Assembly (NCBI GenBank): GCA_040383885.1
Contig: JBEICQ010000003.1
Location: forward strand, 1-48,879
Direction: 5' to 3'
From: JBEICQ01 sp040383885
Lineage (GTDB): Bacteria; Bacteroidota; Bacteroidia; UBA4408
Length of the DNA stretch: 48,879 nt
Shown: piece by piece, positions 7,550-15,431 of the stretch
How positions within the stretch are numbered: position 1 is the stretch's first letter
How the letters are laid out: each line of letters opens with the position of its first letter
The notes under the pieces: generated by a model
What the model was told of the DNA's origin: nothing
What the model saw: only the letters and a program-made list of their open reading frames with translations
Databases searched by the model: none
Position numbers and translations under genes: made by a program

Positions 7550-9313
7550 CTATTTTTCTGCGGCTTCAATAAGAAACTTTTCCTGCCTACACCTGCGCTC
7601 TCCGGAGGCACGCAAATATGCAGTGGGTTCATCGTCTGTATGCACAAACTTCCCTTGGTGTGATTCAAAAGCAATTGTATCCCCGCTAAAACTGTGTAGG
7701 GTAAATATTTCCCATGTACCAATCTTGTTTCGATTGGCAACAATTGTGTCTTTTCTATCCCCGTCTGCACTCAGGAATTTTCCGCGGGCATTTTTTACGA
7801 GCACGCGTCCATCATGATCTATCCTGATGATGCTAAAAATTTCTGCCTTTTCATAGGATACTTCTCCGGCCACAAGCGCATCGTTCCTCTTAGGATCTGT
7901 TTTCAGATAGCCACCCCGCAGACATTTAATCCTTACATTTTCATGTTCCATCAGGTCGATCATCAGATTGTTGCCAAAACATGTTTTCATGATTTTGCCT
8001 TCTCCAACATTTTTTTTGAACTCAAACCAATCCCAGTAAGGTCGTCCGTTAAAGCAATACTCAAAGGCAGAAAGGGTGTTTAGATTGATAAGCAGAAGAA
8101 GAGAGAGAATAGCGTAAACTGTTATTTTTTTTCCTGTGCCCGAAACCCCTGCTAAAAACGCAAAAAAAGGCAGACTTATCAGTGGAAGAATATCCACCAG
8201 GGCGCGGCATCCGTAGGCGCAACCCAAAAACCAGGAATACCAGGAAGCATAGAGGTAGCTGAACAGGAGAAAGCAAACCAGGATAAAAAATGCAGCGTAT
8301 TTTTGATGAAAAATTTGATGGAAAGAGGAAGCCACAACAACAAGCAGCAAGGGTGAGTAAAGAAACATTCCATTGAGTGGAGAGAACCACAATTCAGCCA
8401 GTTTGGGGGAATCCAGGTATTGAAAAGACTCCTTTGCATAGGTGTTCACAAAAAAGTTACCATACGCAAATTGGTTATATGCCAGTTGAGGCAAAACAAA
8501 GAGGATAAAAACAAATGCGAATAAGCCCGGACGACTGCTTTGAAAAATAGCAGACATCCTGAGGCGCTCCCCTGCTATTGGAAAAAGACAAACTGCAAAT
8601 ACAAAAGGTACAAAAAGGATATTGAGGTGTCTTACAACGAAAATGAGAGAAACAAGCACCGGAATCCCGATATAGAGAACAGGACGATTGCGTGATGCAG
8701 GATGATGCAGACAGGTATGAAGCAGAAAAAGCAGCAAGGAGAAAAGAAAAAAACTATAGATGTGTGACATCCCGGGTGCGTAAATGGCGTAATAAAAAAG
8801 ATTGGTGCCAAAAAGCAGAAAAAGGAGTCCAATTACAACTACCCTGACTGAGAAAAAAAACCTGAGGTACCGATAAAGAAAAAACAGTCCGGCGTAGAGG
8901 TAAAGCATCCCTGAGATAGCAATGGCTTGTTGGTACTTCTCTGAGAAACCATTGGCATCATCCCGTAAAATCAAGGCAAGGGTATGTGCAGTTAAAAATG
9001 CCGGGGCATTCAGCAAGGCCACGCCGTAAGGATATTTGGTTGTGACTTTCCCCTCCTTTACAACAAATCCATTGCCCAGAAACGGCAATACATGTTGCGG
9101 CATATTGTCATTTCCGAATCCGTAGATAAAGGTGCATGGAAGATAGACATAGTAACCGGCTGCATCAGCATAAATGGGTTTTTTAAAGTTTTCGAATACG
9201 GCAGCATGATAATTCCATGCACGGATAAGAAAAAACAAGCCCAAGGCAAGGAACAAAAGCCATTTGCCTTGTTGCCGGAGTATTTGTAGCATGCTCATCG
9301 GCTGGTTTTTCAT
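7550..9313 (-). CDS. GT-C-like multi-pass membrane protein with C-terminal fascin-type beta-trefoil
   Basis: 587 residues. The first part (about residues 15-440) has ten or more hydrophobic segments. The first extracytoplasmic loop carries IYADAAGYYVYLP (Asp50) and then KYPYGVALLNAPAFLTAH, patterns I associate with GT-C-fold, lipid-sugar-using glycosyltransferases. The last 129 residues (459-587) are soluble and consist of three repeats of about 43 residues, each with a [RG]GK(F/Y)L-x-(A/T)D-like core: GGYLKTD, RGKFLSAD and QGKFVHTD. This is the three-fold pattern of a fascin-like beta-trefoil. A carbohydrate-binding role next to a membrane glycosyltransferase is inference. The gene stands alone, convergent with ompH and downstream of nrdA. 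No exact family is recognised. Confidence 0.75.
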   Translation of the reverse strand: MKNQPMSMLQILRQQGKWLLFLALGLFFLIRAWNYHAAVFENFKKPIYADAAGYYVYLPCTFIYGFGNDNMPQHVLPFLGNGFVVKEGKVTTKYPYGVALLNAPAFLTAHTLALILRDDANGFSEKYQQAIAISGMLYLYAGLFFLYRYLRFFFSVRVVVIGLLFLLFGTNLFYYAIYAPGMSHIYSFFLFSLLLFLLHTCLHHPASRNRPVLYIGIPVLVSLIFVVRHLNILFVPFVFAVCLFPIAGERLRMSAIFQSSRPGLFAFVFILFVLPQLAYNQFAYGNFFVNTYAKESFQYLDSPKLAELWFSPLNGMFLYSPLLLVVVASSFHQIFHQKYAAFFILVCFLLFSYLYASWYSWFLGCAYGCRALVDILPLISLPFFAFLAGVSGTGKKITVYAILSLLLLINLNTLSAFEYCFNGRPYWDWFEFKKNVGEGKIMKTCFGNNLMIDLMEHENVRIKCLRGGYLKTDPKRNDALVAGEVSYEKAEIFSIIRIDHDGRVLVKNARGKFLSADGDRKDTIVANRNKIGTWEIFTLHSFSGDTIAFESHQGKFVHTDDEPTAYLRASGERRCRQEKFLIEAAEK

Positions 9314-9476
9314 GCATCAAAGCAAAACAATTTTTGCAAATTTCGGGCAGTGGAAACATCCTGAACAAAGTATTCGTGATCATCCGGACAAGCGAATCAG
9401 TTTTAACCTGCGGTAGGATGCATGCAGCATTTCATCCAAAGGCATCAGACACATTGGGTTTGAAGGGTGGAAAACA

Positions 9477-9506
9477 AAATCGCCCACCCTTGAGGGCAGG
9501 CGATTT
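9477..9506 (-). terminator. Intrinsic terminator after nrdA
   Basis: AAATCGCC (9477-9484) and GGCGATTT (9499-9506) pair perfectly, with an inner CCC-TTGA-GGG. On the minus strand the stem runs into TTTTGTTTT. It lies 27 nt past the nrdA stop. Confidence 0.75.
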
Positions 9507-9532
9507 GCAACAATCAATTAAAAGAACCCGGT

Positions 9533-12016
9533 TTAACTGCCGCACATCTCACAACCTTCCGGATTGTCGAGAGAGCAGGCAATCTGAGCCAAGGCTAGGT
9601 TTTCTGTTTCTTCCGAAGCCTGCGGCAAAGCTGATTGGTTTACCGGTAGAGAGAAAAGGTCTTGCGAAGAGGCATCGCCCGTGGTGTGCATGGGATTTTC
9701 TGCAACAGGTTCATGCGTATCATTTTTCTCAGTTGATTTTGGCGCATCGGCCGCGTGTTGCTCTACGGTAAATTTAATGGCATCAGCAGCTGCTTTGGTT
9801 CGGAGGTAATACATACCGGTTTTGAGGCCCCTTTCCCAGGCATAAAAATGCATGCTGGTGAGTTTACCAAAACTTGGATCCTGAATAAAGAGGTTGAGTG
9901 ATTGCGACTGACAGATATATGCCCCGCGCTCGGCGGCCATGTCAATCACTGTTTTTTGTTTGATTTCCCAAACGGTTTTATACAAATCCTTAATGTTTTG
10001 TGGAATTTCATCAATCTGTTGAATGGAACCGTTGTTGAGGATGATTTTGTTCTTCATCTTTTCGTTCCACAAGCCAAGATTCACCAGATCCTTGAGCAGG
10101 TATTTATTCACGATGATGAATTCTCCGCTGAGGGTTCCTCTCTTGTAAACATTGCTTGTGAAGGGCTCAAAACATTCGTTATTTCCGAGTATCTGGCTTG
10201 TGGAGGCAGTGGGCATAGGGGCGAGCAAGAGCGAATTGCGCAAACCATGTTGCATCACTTCTTCGCGCAACACATCCCACTCCCAGCGATTGCCGGGTGT
10301 AACGCCCCACATATCAAACTGGAAAATGCCTTTTGATGCAGGAGAGCCTGCGAATGTTTCGTAAGCACCCAGTGACTTGGCAAGATCCTTAGAAGCGGTC
10401 ATTGCACCGTAATAGATGGTCTCAAAAATTTCTCTGTTCAGTTTTTTGGCTTCTTCGGATTCGAAAGGCATGCGCATCAGACAAAATGCATCTGCCAATC
10501 CCTGCACACCAATGCCGATAGGACGGTGTCTGAGGTTGCTGTAGCGTGCTTCAGGAACCGGATAAAAATTACGGTCGATAATTTTATTGAGGTTCTTGGT
10601 AACGGTATAACTGATTTCAAACAGCTTTTGAAAATCAAATTCTCCCTTGTTTACAAACCTTGGCAGTGCAATAGAGGCCAGGTTACAAACGGCCACTTCA
10701 TCGGCTGAGGTGTACTCTAATATTTCGGTACAAAGGTTTGAGGATTTGATGGTACCCAGGTTTTGCTGATTGCTTTTGGCATTGCAGGCGTCTTTATAGA
10801 GCATGTAAGGATTGCCTGTTTCAATCTGGGATTCAAGAATGGCAAACCAAAGTTCCTGTGCTTTGATTTTTTTTCTGGCACGGCCATCGGCCTCATACTT
10901 GAGGTATAAATCTTCAAAAGCCTTGCTATGGGTGTCGGAAAGACCGGGTGCCTCATTGGGGCAGAACAAACTCCATTCGCCGTTTTCTTTTACGCGCTGC
11001 ATAAACAAATCAGGAATCCAAAGGGCGGTAAACAGGTCGCGGGTGCGAAGTTCTTCCTTGCCATTGTTCTTTCTGAGATCGAGGAAATCGAAAATATCGG
11101 CATGCCAGGGTTCCAGGTAGATGGCGAAACTGCCTTTGCGTTTTCCTCCTCCCTGGTCGACATAGCGGGCAGTGTTGTTGAACACACGCAGCATGGGAAT
11201 GATGCCATTGGATGTACCGTTGGTTCCACGAATGTAAGAACCTGTGGCCCTGATGTTGTGGATAGACAATCCGATTCCGCCTGCACTTTGCGAAATTTTT
11301 GCGGTTTGCTTCAAAGTATCATAAATACCTTCGATACTATCGTCCTTCATGGTAAGAAGGAAGCAGGATGACATCTGAGGCTTGGGAGTGCCTGCATTAA
11401 ACAGCGTGGGGGTAGCATGTGTAAACCAGCGTTCGCTCATCAGATTGTATGATTCAATTACGCTGTCGATATCCTCTTTATGAATGCCCACAGCCACACG
11501 CATGAGCATGTGCTGCGGACGCTCCACTACCTTGCCGTTGATTTTTAGGAGATAAGATCTCTCAAGGGTTTTAAATCCGAAATAATCGTAACCAAAATCT
11601 CTATCGTAGATGATGGTTGAATCCAGCAACTGGGCATGGGTCATGATGATTTCATATACATCATCGGCAATCAGGGGTGCGTTTTGCCCGGTTTTGGGGT
11701 CTATGTAGCGATAAAGGGCCTCCACCGTTTTGGAGAAGGATTTGTTGGTGCTTTTGTGCAGGTTACTCACCGCGATTCTGCTGGCAAGCAGGGCATAATC
11801 AGGGTGAATGGTGGTAAGTGAAGCAGCTATCTCTGCAGCCAGGCTATCAAGTTCCTGGGTGTTTACGCCTTCGTAAATGCCTTCAATTACCTTCATGGCC
11901 ACCTGGTAAGGGTTTACATGGTTGGGGTCGAGCCCGTAGCACAACTTTTGAATGCGGGCGGTGATTTTGTCAAATTTGATTGATTCCTTGTTTCCGTCTC
12001 TTTTAACTACGTACAT
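9533..12016 (-). CDS. nrdA: Class I ribonucleoside-diphosphate reductase, alpha subunit
   Basis: 827 residues. It reduces ribonucleoside diphosphates to deoxyribonucleotides. An N-terminal ATP-cone (about residues 1-90) implies allosteric activity control by ATP/dATP. The catalytic set is complete: Cys218 (MSSCFLL) and Cys444 (AVCNLAS) as the redox pair, and N427/C429/E431 in NLCTEIL as the active site with the thiyl cysteine. YYLRT near residue 735 carries the tyrosine pair of the radical pathway. The end CEMCGS supplies the CxxC that shuttles reducing power. A poorly conserved linker separates it from the core. The beta subunit gene (nrdB) is not in this window. The gene has its own terminator and a 663-bp upstream gap. 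Confidence 0.95.
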   Translation of the reverse strand: MYVVKRDGNKESIKFDKITARIQKLCYGLDPNHVNPYQVAMKVIEGIYEGVNTQELDSLAAEIAASLTTIHPDYALLASRIAVSNLHKSTNKSFSKTVEALYRYIDPKTGQNAPLIADDVYEIIMTHAQLLDSTIIYDRDFGYDYFGFKTLERSYLLKINGKVVERPQHMLMRVAVGIHKEDIDSVIESYNLMSERWFTHATPTLFNAGTPKPQMSSCFLLTMKDDSIEGIYDTLKQTAKISQSAGGIGLSIHNIRATGSYIRGTNGTSNGIIPMLRVFNNTARYVDQGGGKRKGSFAIYLEPWHADIFDFLDLRKNNGKEELRTRDLFTALWIPDLFMQRVKENGEWSLFCPNEAPGLSDTHSKAFEDLYLKYEADGRARKKIKAQELWFAILESQIETGNPYMLYKDACNAKSNQQNLGTIKSSNLCTEILEYTSADEVAVCNLASIALPRFVNKGEFDFQKLFEISYTVTKNLNKIIDRNFYPVPEARYSNLRHRPIGIGVQGLADAFCLMRMPFESEEAKKLNREIFETIYYGAMTASKDLAKSLGAYETFAGSPASKGIFQFDMWGVTPGNRWEWDVLREEVMQHGLRNSLLLAPMPTASTSQILGNNECFEPFTSNVYKRGTLSGEFIIVNKYLLKDLVNLGLWNEKMKNKIILNNGSIQQIDEIPQNIKDLYKTVWEIKQKTVIDMAAERGAYICQSQSLNLFIQDPSFGKLTSMHFYAWERGLKTGMYYLRTKAAADAIKFTVEQHAADAPKSTEKNDTHEPVAENPMHTTGDASSQDLFSLPVNQSALPQASEETENLALAQIACSLDNPEGCEMCGS

Positions 12017-12097
12017 ATCGGTATTCCTTTATTGAGTTGTTCGTGATGATGTTTTTGGTGTTTGATTCATGGGATTTTAAGCGCCTCATGAACGGTA

Positions 12098-12116
12098 ACA
12101 AAAATTTAACTTTTGT
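12098..12116. promoter_or_regulatory. Imperfect palindrome over the presumed nrdA promoter (candidate operator)
   Basis: ACAAAAATTTAACTTTTGT is a 19-bp inverted repeat centred on 12107. Eight of nine pairs match, with one mismatch (A12104/C12110). It overlaps the presumed -7 element of nrdA (12099-12106), a position where a bound repressor would block transcription. It does not match the NrdR box consensus as I know it. Confidence 0.4.
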
Positions 12117-12129
12117 ATTCACCAATCAA
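12099..12129 (-). promoter_or_regulatory. Candidate promoter for nrdA
   Basis: On the minus strand TTG (12129-12127), 20 nt, then AATTTTTG (12106-12099), one base from the TAnnTTTG consensus. It would give a 5' leader of roughly 75-80 nt before the ATG at 12016. Confidence 0.4.
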
Positions 12130-12155
12130 GTGGGATGAATCAACAATTGTCAATA

Positions 12156-12210
12156 GTTTTAAACATTGTTTCAATTGCCTAAAAACCAACATAATTACCG
12201 GTTTTAAACA
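12156..12210. repeat. Direct repeat GTTTTAAACA, two copies 45 bp apart
   Basis: GTTTTAAACA occurs exactly at 12156-12165 and again at 12201-12210. Each copy is nearly self-complementary (GTTT/AAAC around a T). The copies lie 140-195 bp upstream of nrdA. They could be regulator sites, or chance in an AT-rich region. Confidence 0.35.
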
Positions 12211-12590
12211 GTTTTATGTTAATTAGTTTTCTAAAAAAATTAATACAGAATATTTGCAAAAACCCTCCCTCTTTAGTAAGCAGAAAAACGAAAAATGGGC
12301 ATTTCTCACTGTTTAGCCTTTTGACATAAAGATTAAACAGAAAGAATGAAGATAGGTTTTTCTCATAACGAAACCAGAAACAGACAAAGAAAATCTAAAC
12401 CGAACATGCAGCAAAACACTTTTGGCTTGAAGAAGAAAGTCAGGTAAAACCCGTCAATTTTATCAAATAGGTTAAAAAAGGAATGATGTCTTATGTATAA
12501 ACAGGATGCGGCATCCAACCACAAGATTTCTGCGAGGAAGAGACAAAAAACCTTTTAATAATATGAAACAGGGAGACAGGCGTTAAAAAG

Positions 12591-12624
12591 TTACCCACAT
12601 CAAACGCAAAAGAACTTATCCAAA
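12591..12624. promoter_or_regulatory. Two DnaA-box-like 9-mers
   Basis: TTACCCACA (12591-12599) and TTATCCAAA (12616-12624) each differ by one base from the standard DnaA box TTATCCACA and point the same way. Two near-matches 25 bp apart in a short gap are suggestive but not proof. They lie closer to lhgO than to nrdA. Confidence 0.25.
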
Positions 12625-12679
12625 CAGGCCTCGGCGGAGGTGTTGAGATTCGATGTAATTTTGCCGCACAAAACCATAC

Positions 12680-13900
12680 ATGGATCAAACATACGACATC
12701 ATTGTTATCGGTGCGGGAGCGGTTGGGATGGCCACCGCACTCAAGCTCAATACAAGACATCCTCAACTTAAAATTCTGGTACTTGAAAAAGAAAAGGAAG
12801 TGTCTCTCCACCAGACGGGACATAATTCCGGGGTCATTCATTCAGGCATCTATTATAAACCGGGTTCATACAAAGCGAGACTCTGTGTAGAAGGGCGCAG
12901 GGAGCTCGTTCGTTTTGCCAAGGAGCATCACATTCCGCATGACATCTGCGGCAAGGTGATTGTGGCAACAGATCCTTCCGAATTGGATCATTTACAAAAA
13001 GTATTCTCCCACGGACAGGCCAATGGGGTGGAAGACATCAGCCTGATTGGCCCCAATGAAATCAAAGAGATTGAACCCTTTTGTGAGGGAATCAAAGCCA
13101 TCAGGGTAGGCTGCACAGGCATCATCGATTATGCAGATGTTACCCGCAAATATGCCGAAGTATTCAGGGAGTGCTTTCCGCAAAGTCATGTGCAAACCGG
13201 AGCCGGAGTTACCGCCTTTGAAAAACACGCAGACCATACCCTTGTGCATACTGCCCGTGGCAATTACAAAGGCAAATACATCATTGCCTGTGCGGGTTTG
13301 CAGAGCGATCGGATAGCGCGTAAGGAAGGTACACCCAGCGATGCCGCCATTGTGGGTTTCCGCGGAGATTATTATGATTTGTCTGAAACCGGCATGCACA
13401 AAGTAAAACACCTCATTTACCCAGTACCCAATCCCAAGTTCCCATTTCTGGGTGTGCACTTCACGCGGATGATTCATGGCGGGGTGGAATGCGGTCCCAA
13501 TGCCGTATTTGTTTTTAAAAGAGAAGGCTACGGAAAAACCGATTTCAGTCTGCGAGACACTTTTGAGGCGTTTACTTACGGAGGCACCTGGAAATTTTTT
13601 GCCAAACACTGGCGCTTCGGTCTTGATGAATACAGGGGTGCCTTCTCTAAGCGCCTGTTTCTGAAAAGGCTCAATAAATTGATTCCATCCCTGGAGATGA
13701 GTGACATCGTACCCGGGAGGGCCGGAGTGAGGGCCATGGCACTGGCTCCCGAAGGAGAGATGATTGATGACTTTAAAATTGAAAAAAAGGGAAATGCCCT
13801 TCATGTACTTAATGCTCCCAGTCCGGCAGCTACTGCCTCACTTGCCATTGGCGGGGAAGTGGAGCGCATGGCCACCGAATATTTCCGACTTTCGCTATAA
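12680..13900 (+). CDS. lhgO: L-2-hydroxyglutarate oxidase
   Basis: 406 residues, FAD-dependent. It oxidises L-2-hydroxyglutarate to 2-oxoglutarate and passes electrons to the quinone pool. The dinucleotide-binding GAGAVG is at residues 11-16, followed by an acidic strand end (LVLEKE). Family signatures HNSGVIHSGIYY, a central GCTGIIDYA and the C-terminal NAPSPAATASLAIG (FAD-binding end of DAO-type enzymes) are visible. Length is close to the E. coli enzyme (about 420). A TAATTTTG -7-like element at 12656-12663 precedes it, without a good -33 partner. The two complex I genes that follow 54 nt downstream share the strand and possibly the transcript; both functions feed the respiratory chain. 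Confidence 0.88.
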   Translation: MDQTYDIIVIGAGAVGMATALKLNTRHPQLKILVLEKEKEVSLHQTGHNSGVIHSGIYYKPGSYKARLCVEGRRELVRFAKEHHIPHDICGKVIVATDPSELDHLQKVFSHGQANGVEDISLIGPNEIKEIEPFCEGIKAIRVGCTGIIDYADVTRKYAEVFRECFPQSHVQTGAGVTAFEKHADHTLVHTARGNYKGKYIIACAGLQSDRIARKEGTPSDAAIVGFRGDYYDLSETGMHKVKHLIYPVPNPKFPFLGVHFTRMIHGGVECGPNAVFVFKREGYGKTDFSLRDTFEAFTYGGTWKFFAKHWRFGLDEYRGAFSKRLFLKRLNKLIPSLEMSDIVPGRAGVRAMALAPEGEMIDDFKIEKKGNALHVLNAPSPAATASLAIGGEVERMATEYFRLSL

Positions 13901-13954
13901 ATGCTTTACCATTTCAGGTAAAATGATGATTTTTGACGGCACTAAAATATCTCT

Positions 13955-15427
13955 ATGTTCACAGGACTGCTAATTGCCCTGCCCCTCTTTGTTTCTCTAC
14001 TGATTTTTTTACTGCGTCCTCCATATGCCCGTCAAATGGCGGTGGTGGGTTCTGTGCTGCAATTTCTCCTGGGATTGTTTGTAATTACACAGCTTAAACA
14101 CACCCATGAGGCACAACATGTGATTAACCTTCCTTGGATCCCTTCTATGGGTATTCACTTTTATGCAGGGATAGATGGCATCAGTGCCATTCTGGTCCTG
14201 CTTACCAATCTCCTGGTGCCCTTTATCCTGCTGGTGAACGGCAGAGACAAAGCCTCAGAAACCGCCGGATTCTTCGGGCTGGTAATGTTGATGCAGGCTG
14301 CGCTTGTGGGCGTTTTTACTGCCCGCGATGGCTTTCTGTTCTACATTTTTTGGGAGATGGCGCTCATCCCCATCTACTTTATCTGTCTGATGTGGGGAGG
14401 TAAGGAACGGATGCGCATCACCCTGAAGTTTTTTATCTACACCATGAGCGGTTCACTGCTTATGTTACTGGCCTTTATCATCATTTACCTGCATACTCCT
14501 TTGCCTCATCAGTTTTCATTTGAAGCGATGCTTACGGCATCAAAAAACATGGATGCAGGCTTGCAGGGCATTTTGTTCTGGCTGATTTTTCTTGCCTTTG
14601 CCATCAAAATTCCTGTTTTCCCTTTTCATACCTGGCAACCCGATACCTATACCGATGCACCGGTTCAGGGAACCATGCTTCTCTCGGGCATCATGCTTAA
14701 AATGGGAACCTATGGTCTGATGCGCTGGTTGCTTCCCGTGCTTCCGCTAGGTGTAAGTACCTGGGGATACACAGCCATTGTACTATCAGTGATTGGCATT
14801 ATTTACGGTGCCGTTATCGCCATCATGCAGGAAGACTACAAACGACTGGCTGCCTATTCCTCCTTTTCACACGCAGGTTTGATTGCTGCGGGCATCCTCA
14901 GCCTTCAAACATCTGCCCTTCAGGGTGCCCTTGTGCAAATGCTGAGTCACGGTATGCTGGTGGTGGCATTGTTCTATTTAATTGAACTCATTGAACAACG
15001 GAGCCATACCCGTAATATTGGTGAACTGGGCGGTATCCGTACCCAATCGCCCATCTTCTCTGCCGTTTTCATGTTGGTGTTGCTGGGAAGTGTGGCCCTT
15101 CCTCTCACCAGCGGATTTGTTGGCGAATTTTTACTTATCGGAGGATTGTATGCCTACCATCCCTATCTGGCAGCCCTTGCAGGTGTAACCATCATCCTGG
15201 GAGCTGTTTATATGTTGAGGTCTTTCAGAAGGGCACTGCTGGGCGAGCCGCAAAAAGCTACCATCGGTTTTGCGGAGATCAGCTCCAACGAAAAATTGAT
15301 TTTGTATCCCCTGCTCCTCCTGGTGTTTTTGATTGGCATCTATCCCAAGCCGCTGCTTGATCTCTCGGAACCTTCCGTAAAACACCTCCTTCAAACCATT
15401 CAATCACCCCATTTAACGCTGCGCTGA
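13955..15427 (+). CDS. nuoM: NADH-quinone oxidoreductase subunit M
   Basis: 490 residues, about 14 membrane helices. It is one of the three antiporter-like proton-pumping subunits of respiratory complex I. Conserved features are GIDGISAILVLLTNLL, the helix-5 glutamate in FWEMALIPIY, and KIPVFPFHTWQPDTYTDAP, which holds the helix-7 lysine and the conserved Pro/His region in the form typical of Bacteroidota NuoM. LAAYSSFSHAGLI follows. nuoN is 4 nt downstream. No other nuo gene is present: lhgO, not nuoL, lies immediately upstream, which is unusual because nuoLMN normally sit together. Confidence 0.92.
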   Translation: MFTGLLIALPLFVSLLIFLLRPPYARQMAVVGSVLQFLLGLFVITQLKHTHEAQHVINLPWIPSMGIHFYAGIDGISAILVLLTNLLVPFILLVNGRDKASETAGFFGLVMLMQAALVGVFTARDGFLFYIFWEMALIPIYFICLMWGGKERMRITLKFFIYTMSGSLLMLLAFIIIYLHTPLPHQFSFEAMLTASKNMDAGLQGILFWLIFLAFAIKIPVFPFHTWQPDTYTDAPVQGTMLLSGIMLKMGTYGLMRWLLPVLPLGVSTWGYTAIVLSVIGIIYGAVIAIMQEDYKRLAAYSSFSHAGLIAAGILSLQTSALQGALVQMLSHGMLVVALFYLIELIEQRSHTRNIGELGGIRTQSPIFSAVFMLVLLGSVALPLTSGFVGEFLLIGGLYAYHPYLAALAGVTIILGAVYMLRSFRRALLGEPQKATIGFAEISSNEKLILYPLLLLVFLIGIYPKPLLDLSEPSVKHLLQTIQSPHLTLR

Positions 15428-15431
15428 TTCC

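Larger units (their letters stand above)
12017..12679. other. 663-bp AT-rich intergenic region between nrdA and lhgO
   Basis: No convincing gene is seen. The region divides two divergent genes. It holds the nrdA promoter and palindrome (12098-12129), two copies of GTTTTAAACA (12156-12165 and 12201-12210), two one-mismatch DnaA-box-like sites (12591-12599 and 12616-12624), and a TAATTTTG -7-like element for lhgO (12656-12663). The stretch 12230-12580 is A/T-rich with nothing I can name. Confidence 0.6.

Noticed and set aside
9334..9771. 145-codon plus frame next to nrdA
   Set aside because: It overlaps the nrdA 3' end and its terminator on the opposite strand and has no protein-like features.
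12017..12679. Riboswitch or small RNA upstream of nrdA
   Set aside because: I looked for a cobalamin-type box and strong stems on both strands and saw none. The A/T-rich sequence has only short inverted repeats.
12992..13804. 270-codon open frame on the minus strand
   Set aside because: It is fully antisense to lhgO, whose sequence is clearly conserved. The translation has no recognisable domain.
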